Positions 7,414 to 15,126 of a stretch of 64,000 nucleotides of DNA are shown piece by piece. Source of the stretch: Burkholderia sp. FERM BP-3421 (GTDB lineage: Bacteria > Pseudomonadota > Gammaproteobacteria > Burkholderiales > Burkholderiaceae); NCBI RefSeq assembly GCF_028657905.1, contig NZ_CP117781.1, forward strand, positions 682,001-746,000. Reading direction: 5' to 3'. How positions within the stretch are numbered: position 1 is the first letter of the stretch; each line of letters begins with the position of its first letter. The notes under the pieces were generated by a model. The model saw only the letters and a program-made list of their open reading frames with translations, made no database searches and was not told the origin of the DNA. Both the position numbers and the translations under genes were made by a program.

Positions 7414-8745
7414 TCAGGCCGGACCTGTCGCCGAGCCTGTCGCATGGCCTTGCGTGGGCAGGCGGTTCAGGACCAGCACCGCCGCGCCCGCGATCAGCAG
7501 CGCCACCATCACCAGCAGGCCGGCCTGCATGCTGCCGGTCGCGGTGCGGATCTCGCCGATGAGGGTCGGGCTCAGGAAGCCGCCGATCAGGCCGATCGTG
7601 TTGATGAGCGCGATGCCGCCCGCGGCCGCGTCGCCCTTCAGGTATTGCGACGGGATCGCCCAGAACACGGTGTAGGCCGCCCAAACCATGGCCGTGGCGA
7701 TCGTCATGCAGATCAGCGAGAACGCGAGATGGCCGCCCGCGAAGGTCGCGGCGCCGAGCGCGAGCGCGCCGACGAGCGCCGGCACCGCGCTGTGGAAGCG
7801 GCGTTCGCCGCGCCGGTCCGAGCGGCGGCCGATGACGAGCATCGCGAACGCCGCGCCGAGGTAGGGAATCATCGAGTAGAAGCCGATCTGCATGGTGTCG
7901 GCCACGCCGTCGGCCTTGAGGATCGACGGCAGCCAGAAGCTCACCGCGTAGATCCCGCAGATGATCGTGAAATAGGAGAACGCCAGCAGGTAGACGCGCG
8001 GATCGCGCGCCACCTGCCCGAACGAATGGTGGCCGGCGCCGGGCGCGCGCAGTTCGGCGGCGAGCAGGCGTTTCTCCTGCTCGCTGAGCCAGCCCGCGTC
8101 GGCCGGCCGGTCGGCCAGCACCTTGAACACGAACAGGCCGAGCAGCGCGCACGGCAGGCCCTCGACCACGAACATCCATTGCCAGCCCGCGAGGCCGTGC
8201 GCGCCGTCGAACGCGGTCATCAGCCAGGTCGACAGCGGCGAGCCGACGATGCCGCCGATCGGGCCGGCCAGCATCACGACGGCCATCACGCCCGCCATGC
8301 GGCGCGGGCCGTACCAGTAGGTCAGATAGAAGATCATGCCGGGCGCGAAGCCGGCCTCGAACACGCCGAGCAGGAAGCGCAGCAGGTAGAACGTGGTTTC
8401 GTCGCGCACGAACATCATGCCCGCCGACGTCAGCCCCCACAGCACCATGATCCGGCTGATGGTCCGGCGCGCGCCGATCCTGGGCAGCATCAGGTTGCTC
8501 GGAATCTCGAACAGCACGTAACCGAGGAAGAAGATGCCCGCGCCGAGCCCGTAGGCCGCGTCGGAGAACCCGAGCGCGCCCTGCATGTGCAGCTTCGCGA
8601 AGCCGATGTTCACGCGATCGAGGTAGGCGAACGTGTAGCACAGCAGCAGGAACGGCAGCAGACGCCAGTCCAGCTTGCGGTACAGGGCCTGCAGGGCCGG
8701 GCTGTCCGGGGCGGCGGGATGGCTGGGCGACGGAACGGCGGACAT
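7414..8745 (-). CDS. MFS transporter, anion:cation symporter (tartrate/phthalate-like) family
   Basis: A 443-residue major facilitator protein with about twelve hydrophobic segments. The N-terminal portion has the ACS-family features YLDRVNIGFAKLHM and FEIPSNLMLPRIGAR, and the loop motif GVFEAGFAPGMIFYLTYWY. The start is taken at the ATG at 8745, preceded by GGAGAGAGAC; an ORF extension to 8808 adds a charged stretch without similarity. Known relatives import organic acids such as tartrate, galactarate or phthalate with protons. It heads an operon with the M81 peptidase and is divergent from a LysR gene at 8901, its likely regulator. Confidence 0.92.
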   Translation of the reverse strand: MSAVPSPSHPAAPDSPALQALYRKLDWRLLPFLLLCYTFAYLDRVNIGFAKLHMQGALGFSDAAYGLGAGIFFLGYVLFEIPSNLMLPRIGARRTISRIMVLWGLTSAGMMFVRDETTFYLLRFLLGVFEAGFAPGMIFYLTYWYGPRRMAGVMAVVMLAGPIGGIVGSPLSTWLMTAFDGAHGLAGWQWMFVVEGLPCALLGLFVFKVLADRPADAGWLSEQEKRLLAAELRAPGAGHHSFGQVARDPRVYLLAFSYFTIICGIYAVSFWLPSILKADGVADTMQIGFYSMIPYLGAAFAMLVIGRRSDRRGERRFHSAVPALVGALALGAATFAGGHLAFSLICMTIATAMVWAAYTVFWAIPSQYLKGDAAAGGIALINTIGLIGGFLSPTLIGEIRTATGSMQAGLLVMVALLIAGAAVLVLNRLPTQGHATGSATGPA

Positions 8746-8855
8746 GTCTCTCTCCAGTGGCGTGGGCACGGGCGTGTGCGTCTTGTCGATCTTGTCTGGT
8801 CGTCCCATCGTCGGAGAGACGAAAAGTCAGAGCAAGAGCAACTTAAGTGATTTAA

Positions 8856-8874
8856 TGTTGCCTGCGTGGCAACA
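8856..8874. promoter_or_regulatory. LysR-type operator between the MFS/peptidase operon and its regulator
   Basis: TGTTGCC and GGCAACA form perfect 7-bp inverted arms around TGCGT. The core TGCCTGCGTGGCA (8859-8871) fits the T-N11-A dyad of LysR proteins. It lies 27 bases before the LysR start codon at 8901 and about 110 bases before the MFS gene, as expected for an autoregulated divergent promoter. Confidence 0.6.
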
Positions 8875-8900
8875 CCCTACATAAAAAGCGGGAATCCCAC

Positions 8901-9929
8901 ATGCGCGAACTGAACCAGCGCCGCCTGCGTTACTTCCACGAGGTCCTCACGCACGGCTCCATCCGCGGCGCGGCCGACAGCATCAACACCTCGCCTTCCG
9001 TCATCACGCGGCAGATCCGCCTGCTCGAGGAGGAGGTCGGCGCCGTGCTGTTCGAGCGTCAGGCGCGCGGCGTGCGCCCGACCGAGGCCGCCGCGCACCT
9101 GCTCGAATACTGGCGCGGCTGCCGTTCCCAGCAGGAATTGTTCGAGGAGCGCCTGCAGGCGCTGCGCCGGCTGCAATCGGGCCAGGTTCGGATCGTGACC
9201 AGCGAAGGCTACGTCGATGTGTTGATGGACGAGGTGCTGACCGATTTCTGCATGCGCTATCCGAAGCTCGACGTGATCGTCGACGTGCTGCCGGTCAACA
9301 ACGTGCTGCAGGAGGTGGCCGAGAGCCGCGCGCATATCGGCCTCGCGTACAACCCGCCCGCGCATCCGGAGGTCGACTATCTCGTGACGTCGGCGCAGCC
9401 GGTGGTGGTGCTCGTGCATGCCGGGCATCCGCTCGCCGTGCGCGGCGGCGCGGTCGCGGCGCACGAGCTGACCGAGTATCCGCTCGCGCTGATGCCGCCC
9501 GCGTTCGGCCTCGGGCAGATCGTGCAGATGCTCGCCTACGCGGAGAACCTGTCGCTGCGCCCGGCGCTCACCACCAATTCGCTCGCGGTGCTGCGCCACT
9601 TCGTCAAGCGGCACGACGGCGTCACGCTGATCGGCGCGTTCGCGGCCTATCGCGAACTGGAGATTGGGGATCTCGTCGCGCTGCCGATCGCGCATCCGCT
9701 GTTCGATTCCGCCAAAGCGCGCGTGCTGGTGAAGACGGGGCGGCCGCTCGGCGTGGCCGCGGACACCCTGCTCGGCTGCATCCTGCGCGACATGAAAATG
9801 TTTGCGAAACCTGACGGCAAGGCGCCGCGCGCGGCGCGCGGCGGGGTGGCCCGGCGCGGGGGAAAGCGGGGGATAGCGCGGATCGGCGACAGGGCGCGCG
9901 CGGCCTCGCTCACAGCAGCGGCAGCGTGA
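8901..9929 (+). CDS. LysR-family transcriptional regulator
   Basis: A 342-residue LysR protein: winged helix-turn-helix in residues 1-65 (FHEVLTHGSIRGAADSIN, then VITRQIRLLEEEVG), followed by the two-lobed effector-binding domain from about residue 92. It is divergent from the MFS/M81 operon with a palindromic T-N11-A site between, so it probably controls that operon in response to the transported compound. Compared with family length (~300) it has a basic, Arg/Gly/Ala-rich C-terminal tail of about 40 residues. The 3' end overlaps the converging dgdR gene by 20 bases, so the tail may be recent read-through sequence. Confidence 0.93.
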   Translation: MRELNQRRLRYFHEVLTHGSIRGAADSINTSPSVITRQIRLLEEEVGAVLFERQARGVRPTEAAAHLLEYWRGCRSQQELFEERLQALRRLQSGQVRIVTSEGYVDVLMDEVLTDFCMRYPKLDVIVDVLPVNNVLQEVAESRAHIGLAYNPPAHPEVDYLVTSAQPVVVLVHAGHPLAVRGGAVAAHELTEYPLALMPPAFGLGQIVQMLAYAENLSLRPALTTNSLAVLRHFVKRHDGVTLIGAFAAYRELEIGDLVALPIAHPLFDSAKARVLVKTGRPLGVAADTLLGCILRDMKMFAKPDGKAPRAARGGVARRGGKRGIARIGDRARAASLTAAAA

Positions 9930-10767
9930 GCCGGATGTGTTCCGCGAAGGCCGCGACGAGATGCGCGGGACGCTTCCGCCCGAACCGCACGGTGATGCCG
10001 ACGGCGGGCAGGGCCGGCAGCGCGGGATCGCCATTGAGGATCGCGAGGTCCGCCGGCACGGCGGTCTGCGTCATGACGGCGAACGCCTGCCCGGACCGCA
10101 CCAGCGCGGTGAGCCCGGACAGGCTGCTGCTCGCATACGCGATGCGGTAGTCGCGGCCGGCGCGCCGCAGGGCGTCGCACGCCGCGAGGTGGTCGAGCGT
10201 GTCCGGGTCGGAGAGCGCGAGCGGCAGCGGCGCGAAGCGCGCGGGCTCCATGCCGGGGTAGCCGATCCACACCAGTTGCTCGCGGCGGATGAGGTCGTCG
10301 TCCGCGCTGTCTTCCGGCAGCGAGATCATCGCGAGGTCGACCGCGCGCTGCTCCAGGTGTTCGAGGAGGCGCGGCGTGGGTCCGCTCACGACCTCGACGA
10401 GCGCGTGCGGATGCCGGCGCGAGAACGCGCGCAGCAGCGCGGGCAGGAAGGCGGCCGCGTAGTCGTCCGGGCAGCCGAAGCGGATGGTGCCGGACAGGCC
10501 CTTGCCGCCCAGGTCGGCGAGCGCCTCGTCGTGCTGGCGCAGGATCCGCTGGGCGTGGATCAACAGCCGCTCGCCGGGATTCGTCAGCACCACGCCGCGC
10601 CCGGTGCGCTGGAACAGCGGCTGGTCGACGATGTCCTCCAGCCGCTTCATCTGCTGGCTCAACGCGGACTGGGTCCGGCCGATCCGGGCCGCCGCGCGGC
10701 TCAGCGCGCGCACCTCGGCGATGACGACGAACGAGCGGAGCAGGTCGATTTCGAGTGGACGTCCCAA
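9910..10767 (-). CDS. dgdR: LysR-family regulator of dialkylglycine decarboxylase
   Basis: A LysR protein of about 285 residues with N-terminal HTH (LRSFVVIAEVRALSRAAARIG, split here only for description, near residues 8-30) and QSALSQQMKRLEDIV, then an effector domain. It is divergent from dgdA, exactly as dgdR is in Burkholderia cepacia, where it represses dgdA and responds to 2,2-dialkylglycines such as 2-methylalanine. Start choice: an AAGGAGA site precedes a TTG at 10767 that opens the family-typical GRPLEIDLLRSF; an ATG at 10794 gives nine more residues but lies over the -35 region of dgdA. The effector domain is cut short relative to the HTH-proximal part only at the extreme C-terminus, where it overlaps the converging LysR gene. 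Confidence 0.85.
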   Translation of the reverse strand: MGRPLEIDLLRSFVVIAEVRALSRAAARIGRTQSALSQQMKRLEDIVDQPLFQRTGRGVVLTNPGERLLIHAQRILRQHDEALADLGGKGLSGTIRFGCPDDYAAAFLPALLRAFSRRHPHALVEVVSGPTPRLLEHLEQRAVDLAMISLPEDSADDDLIRREQLVWIGYPGMEPARFAPLPLALSDPDTLDHLAACDALRRAGRDYRIAYASSSLSGLTALVRSGQAFAVMTQTAVPADLAILNGDPALPALPAVGITVRFGRKRPAHLVAAFAEHIRLTLPLL

Positions 10768-10788
10768 GGTATCAGTCTCCTTTCTACC

Positions 10789-10816
10789 TTGCATAAGAAC
10801 TATTCGATTCTATAAA
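10789..10816 (+). promoter_or_regulatory. Candidate dgdA promoter
   Basis: TTGCAT (10789-10794) and TATAAA (10811-10816) are separated by 16 bases in the dgdR-dgdA intergenic region. Transcription would begin near 10823, leaving a leader of about 50 bases before the dgdA ATG. The short dyad AGAA-N8-TTCT overlaps the spacer and could be part of the DgdR site. Confidence 0.45.
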
Positions 10817-10870
10817 AGCAGAGGGGCTCCTAGACTGCAAGTCATGTTCATTTCGGCCCGGAGCCGCGCC

Positions 10871-12172
10871 ATGTCCCGCAATCTCGACGCGACCTTCTGG
10901 CAGCGCGCCAGGCAGCATCTGGTCCGCTATGGCGGCGTGTTCGAGCCGATGATCATCGAACGCGCGCAGGGCAGCTTCGTCTACGACGCCGACGGCCGGG
11001 CGATCCTCGATTTCACGTCGGGACAGATGAGCGCGGTGCTCGGGCACAGCCATCCGGAGATCGTGTCGGTCATCCACGAATACGCGGGCAGGCTGGATCA
11101 TCTGTTCAGCGGCATGCTGTCGCGACCGGTGGTCGACCTGGCCACCCGGCTCGCGGAGGTCACGCCCGACGGGCTCGATCGCGCGCTGCTGCTCAGCACC
11201 GGCGCGGAGTCGAACGAGGCCGCCATCCGCATGGCGAAGCTCGTCACCGGCAAGTACGAGATCGTCGGCTTCGCGCAGTCGTGGCACGGGATGACGGGCG
11301 GCGCGGCGTCGGCGACCTACAGCGCCGGCCGCAAGGGTGTGGGGCCCGCCGCCGTCGGGTCGTTCGCGATTCCCGCGCCGTCCGCGTACCGGCCGCGCTT
11401 CGAGCGCGGCGGCCAATACGATTGGCGCGCGGAACTCGACTATGCGTTCGACCTCGTCGATCGCCAGTCGAGCGGCAGTCTCGCCGCGTTCATCGCCGAA
11501 CCGATTCTCAGTTCGGGCGGCATCATCGAACTGCCGGATGGCTACATGGCGGCGCTCAAGCGCCACTGCGAGGCGCGCGGCATGCTGCTGATCCTCGACG
11601 AGGCGCAGACCGGCGTGGGGCGTACGGGCCGGATGTTCGCCTGCGAGCGCGACGGGGTGACGCCCGACATCCTCACGCTGTCGAAGACGTTGGGCGCCGG
11701 GCTGCCGCTCGCGGCCGTCGTGACGTCGGCCGCGCTCGAGGAGCAGGCGCATGAGCGCGGCTATTTGTTCTATACGACGCATGTGTCCGATCCCTTGCCG
11801 GCGGCGGTCGGGCTGCGCGTGCTCGACGTGGTGCGGCGCGACGGGCTGGCCGCGCGCGCGAATGCGATGGGGGACCGGCTCAGGCGAGGTCTGCTCGACC
11901 TGATGGAACGCTTCGACTGCATCGGCGACGTGCGGGGGCGCGGCTTGCTGCTGGGGGTGGAGATCGTCAGGGATCGGAAGTCGAAGGAACCGGCGGACGG
12001 GCTCGGCGCGCGCATCACGCGCGAATGCATGAACCTCGGGCTCAGCATGAATATCGTCCAGTTGCCCGGGATGGGCGGCGTGTTCCGGATCGCGCCGCCG
12101 TTGACGGTCAGCGAGGAGGAGGTCGATCTCGGGTTGGCGCTGCTGGAGCAGGCGCTGCGACGGGCGCTGTAG
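10871..12172 (+). CDS. dgdA: 2,2-dialkylglycine decarboxylase (pyruvate)
   Basis: A 433-residue PLP-dependent class III aminotransferase-fold enzyme that couples oxidative decarboxylation of 2,2-dialkylglycines (for example 2-aminoisobutyrate to acetone and CO2) with transamination of pyruvate to alanine. The catalytic residues known from the B. cepacia enzyme fall at identical numbers: Gln52, Trp138, Asp243, Gln246, the Schiff-base Lys272 (LTLSKTLGAG) and Arg406 (GVFRIAPPL). Length equals the known enzyme. The ATG at 10871 gives the N-terminus expected from that protein; an upstream in-frame ATG at 10844 would add nine residues. Divergent dgdR is the regulator. It allows use of non-protein amino acids as nitrogen and carbon source. 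Confidence 0.97.
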   Translation: MSRNLDATFWQRARQHLVRYGGVFEPMIIERAQGSFVYDADGRAILDFTSGQMSAVLGHSHPEIVSVIHEYAGRLDHLFSGMLSRPVVDLATRLAEVTPDGLDRALLLSTGAESNEAAIRMAKLVTGKYEIVGFAQSWHGMTGGAASATYSAGRKGVGPAAVGSFAIPAPSAYRPRFERGGQYDWRAELDYAFDLVDRQSSGSLAAFIAEPILSSGGIIELPDGYMAALKRHCEARGMLLILDEAQTGVGRTGRMFACERDGVTPDILTLSKTLGAGLPLAAVVTSAALEEQAHERGYLFYTTHVSDPLPAAVGLRVLDVVRRDGLAARANAMGDRLRRGLLDLMERFDCIGDVRGRGLLLGVEIVRDRKSKEPADGLGARITRECMNLGLSMNIVQLPGMGGVFRIAPPLTVSEEEVDLGLALLEQALRRAL

Positions 12173-12614
12173 GCGCGGCGCAGGCTTGGCGGAGGTGAGG
12201 CCGAGGCTCGAAGGTGCAAGCAGGCGAACCGTGCGGCGATGCGGCTATCGACAAGGCTGCCGGGATGGCGCGTCTCCTGATGGTCGTGCTGGAAGGAACA
12301 CCGTCTCGTGCGTCGGGCGCGCCAGGGTTGGCTGATTCCGATCGATGGCATCGTGTGGCGGTCGGGCGGGATGCCGGCGCAGCACGTTCATATGGTATGC
12401 GCGGCGTCCGCCTTTCCGAGGTGGGCAACGATGGCTCGGTTATGTCCCATATGCGGAGCGCCGGAGTGCATCGGCGGATGGGGGCCGTCGCGCGGAACAC
12501 GTATCCGATTGCGGGCTCAGGTCGTCGTGGCAAGAACGCTTCGGATGACTGGCGATGAGTCTCCGCTGCGAGGCCGACGACGGAGAGCGTCGCCGTGGCG
12601 GGTGACCCGACCGT
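12173..12614. other. Intergenic region after dgdA, no gene recognised
   Basis: No terminator, repeat or conserved reading frame was recognised in this stretch. Given the truncated LysR gene just beyond it, it is probably decayed sequence that once held the rest of that regulator gene, but no effector-domain residues can be picked out in any frame. Confidence 0.5.
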
Positions 12615-12818
12615 CATTGATTCGATGTCCCCGAAGCCGCCGGTAAGCCGATCGAACAGTGCGCGGCCCATGCCTGTCAGCACGATCTCCCGGCCGGTGC
12701 GTTCGAACGGGCGGATCGCGAGCCGGTCTTCGAGGTTTCGGATGGGCTGGCTGACGGCGCCCGGAGAAATGCACAGCAGGCCGGCCGCCTGGGCGTCCAG
12801 CGCGACCGGCCGCCGCAT
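12615..12818 (-). pseudogene. LysR-type regulator remnant (HTH portion only)
   Basis: About 68 codons encode the middle and end of a LysR helix-turn-helix: ISPGAVSQPIRNLEDRLAI then PFERTGREIVLTGMGRALFD, followed by a few helix residues. The first ~15 residues of the domain and the whole effector domain are missing; the frame continues without similarity. The remnant resembles the GcvA/TrpI group. It abuts the 3' end of the spherulin-like gene, so it was probably that gene's neighbour before a deletion. Confidence 0.6.
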
Positions 12819-12823
12819 CGCTC

Positions 12824-13732
12824 CTACCTTCCGTGCCTACGCGTCGTCGTCGTCGCCGCCGGCGGCGGATTCGCCGTCGACACCTCGCTCGACCAATACG
12901 ACGGCAGCCCGCCATACGGATTCGGCAAGGTCAGCGAGGTCACGAACACGCCGCCCGCCCCATGCAGGATCGCGAACGCGAGGTCGGTCACCATCTGCAG
13001 CGCCGACGTCCCGTACACGATATGAATGAACCGGCTCGCCGGATAGCTCGCCTGCCACGCGGCGGGCGCATACGCCGCGTAGTTCGCCTGCGTATCCTCG
13101 AACACCACGAACCGGTCCGCCACCGGCAGGCTTGCGTAGACCTCCGGGAGGTTGGTGCCGGGATTGTTCACGACCTGATAACTGGTCGACAGCCCCTTGA
13201 TGTAGTTGTAGATCGATTGGTAGTACTGCACGTGCGCGGCCGAGCTGTCGTTCGCCATCTCGTCGATGAAGAACCCGTCGACCGGATAGAACGACAGATA
13301 GGTGTTGATGTCGTTCGTCACGGCGGACAGCGCGCGCTTGCCGTACGACGTATGCACATAGGCGATCACCTTGCCGCCTGCCGCGCGCAGGTTCGTGACG
13401 ACCGTCGTGTAGTTGGGATCGACGGCCGTTCCCGGTCCGCTCGCTGGATTGAGGATCGCGGTGAGCGGGATCGCCGGCGCGGTGGTCGTGAGCGCGGCCC
13501 AGGCCGCGGCCCCCGCGCCCGACGGATAGAAATACGCGGGAACGACGATGTCGACCGCGTGCGCGGCCCCCGCCCAGGCGATGCCGAGCGTGCCCAGGAA
13601 GGTCGCGAGCCGCGCGCGCCATCGTCGGGTGAGGCGATGCACGGGCGGCTCGGCGGAAGCGGGGTCGTCATACGGGTTGATCACGGCAGCGTGGGTGCGC
13701 TGCAATCGGTCTGCATGGTGTGCTTGCTTCAT
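12824..13732 (-). CDS. Secreted spherulin-4-like protein (spherulation-specific family 4)
   Basis: A 302-residue exported protein. Residues ~35-59 form a hydrophobic signal ending AGAAHA before VDIVVPAYFYPSG, the typical beginning of the spherulin-4 (PF12138) TIM-barrel-like domain. Conserved segments include VIAYVHTSYG, YPVDGFFIDEM (acidic barrel residues), YQVVNNPGT and FIHIVYGT. Relatives include GH114/GH135-type polygalactosaminidases, so a carbohydrate-active role is plausible but unproven. The N-terminal ~30 residues before the signal are unusually long and basic; a later start is possible. The last residues (PPPAATTTTRRHGR) look like out-of-family sequence and lie at the junction with a LysR scar, so the natural C-terminus may have been altered. 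Confidence 0.85.
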   Translation of the reverse strand: MKQAHHADRLQRTHAAVINPYDDPASAEPPVHRLTRRWRARLATFLGTLGIAWAGAAHAVDIVVPAYFYPSGAGAAAWAALTTTAPAIPLTAILNPASGPGTAVDPNYTTVVTNLRAAGGKVIAYVHTSYGKRALSAVTNDINTYLSFYPVDGFFIDEMANDSSAAHVQYYQSIYNYIKGLSTSYQVVNNPGTNLPEVYASLPVADRFVVFEDTQANYAAYAPAAWQASYPASRFIHIVYGTSALQMVTDLAFAILHGAGGVFVTSLTLPNPYGGLPSYWSSEVSTANPPPAATTTTRRHGR

Positions 13733-14282
13733 GGGTACCCCCCGTATGGCTGGCGGGCGCTGAACGCGCGAATATCAATTGATCCCCGGGATGCCGTCTT
13801 GCCTCGTCGCGGCTGTCCCGGTGCGAGACCAATAACAGTTTTCGAAGGGCCGGACAATTAGGAGTGTTGTCGTATTCGACGTCTGCCGGTCCGCCACGAA
13901 AACGTTGCATGCGCAAGCGATCGGAATTTTAAGTTATGACGAATAGCCGATGCGATTCGTCCCTCGTTCCATCGTCGACGTCGTGCGCCCCTCCCCGCCG
14001 CATGCGCGAACGACGGCCGACCGTTTCCGATCAAGGCTGGCGTACGAGGTCGCGGGCGACGCTGACGTCGCGTCGCCCGTTCCGTCCCCTCGCACCGCCC
14101 CCTATATCGTCCGCCGCGATTTACTTTGCGAAATCGCTTCGTAGACCGCCGTCGCGGGCCGGTTCTATCATCGATTCCAGCCCTTCCTTCCCACCCGACG
14201 CCGCAGCCGGCGCTTTCATGCGCCACGGCCGCGCGCCTCCGCTATTTCGTCCACCTTCCTGAACTTGAAGAGAGTGTCCCGT
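13733..14282. other. Divergent intergenic region between the spherulin-like gene and the ABC/monooxygenase operon
   Basis: This 550-base stretch must hold the promoters of both divergent units. I saw no convincing gene, strong inverted repeat or terminator in it. Parts around 13870-13960 are less GC-rich than the surroundings, consistent with promoter DNA. Confidence 0.5.
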
Positions 14283-15113
14283 ATGCCGCATCGCCTCCTT
14301 TCCGCGTCCCGCATCCGGCGCGTCGCACGTGCATTCGCGACGGCGCTCGCCGGCGTCGTCGTCGCGGCGTCCGCTGCGCACGCGGATTCCGCGCCGCTCA
14401 AGGTCGGCATCGCGACCAGCCCGCAGATCGACGCGCTGCGGATCGCCGCGAAGGAGGCGAAGGCGCGGGGCCTCGACGTGAAGATAATCGAGTTTACCGA
14501 CTGGAACACGCCGAACGCGGCGCTCGCGAACAAGGACATCGACGTCAACTACTTCCAGCACATCCCGTTCCTGGAGAACGCGAAGAAGCAGGGCGGCTAC
14601 GATTTCGTCGCGATCGCACCGGGCACGATCATGAAGATCGGCCTCTACTCGAAGAAGGTGAAGCGCTTCGCGGACCTGAAGGACGGCGCGACCGTGGCGA
14701 TCGCGAACGATCCCGTCAACGGCGGGCGCGGGCTGTTGCTGCTGCAACGCGCGGGCCTGATCCGGCTGAAGCCCGGCGCGGATTTCCGCGCGACCCGGCT
14801 CGACATCGTCGAGAACCCGAAACACCTGAAGATCGTCCTGCTCGAAGCGTCGCAGCTTGCGCGCGCGCTCGACGACGTCGATCTCGCGCAAGGCTATCCG
14901 AGCTTCATCAAATTGGCCGGCACCACCGATCCGAACAGCGCGCTGCTGTTCGACGGCACGGAAAACAAGCAGTTCGCGGTGCAGTGGGTGGTGCGCCCGG
15001 ACAGCGTCAACGATCCGCGCATCCGCGCATTCATCGCGATCTACCAGCATTCGCCCGCCGTGCGTCACGCGCTCGACGAGGCGTTCGGTTCGCTGTACGC
15101 GGTCGCGTGGTGA
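14283..15113 (+). CDS. ABC transporter substrate-binding protein, MetQ/NlpA family
   Basis: A 276-residue periplasmic protein with a Sec signal (hydrophobic core then SAAHA before DSAPLKVG). NlpA-family signature segments are IIEFTDWNTPNAALANKDID and NYFQHIPFLE. Unlike many MetQ proteins there is no lipobox cysteine, so it should be freely periplasmic. The ATG at 14283 follows an AAGAGAG site by eight bases; a TTG at 14265 would extend it by six residues. It opens an operon with a flavin monooxygenase, ABC ATPase and permease, and an acyl-CoA-dehydrogenase-like monooxygenase. That content points to uptake of an organosulfur or thioether compound rather than methionine itself. Confidence 0.9.
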   Translation: MPHRLLSASRIRRVARAFATALAGVVVAASAAHADSAPLKVGIATSPQIDALRIAAKEAKARGLDVKIIEFTDWNTPNAALANKDIDVNYFQHIPFLENAKKQGGYDFVAIAPGTIMKIGLYSKKVKRFADLKDGATVAIANDPVNGGRGLLLLQRAGLIRLKPGADFRATRLDIVENPKHLKIVLLEASQLARALDDVDLAQGYPSFIKLAGTTDPNSALLFDGTENKQFAVQWVVRPDSVNDPRIRAFIAIYQHSPAVRHALDEAFGSLYAVAW

Positions 15114-15126
15114 AGGAGCCCCGGCC

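Noticed and set aside
4743..7562. A 939-codon plus-strand frame beginning in the ProRS-like gene
   Set aside because: Only its first ~270 codons have protein similarity; the rest is antisense to the M81 peptidase gene.
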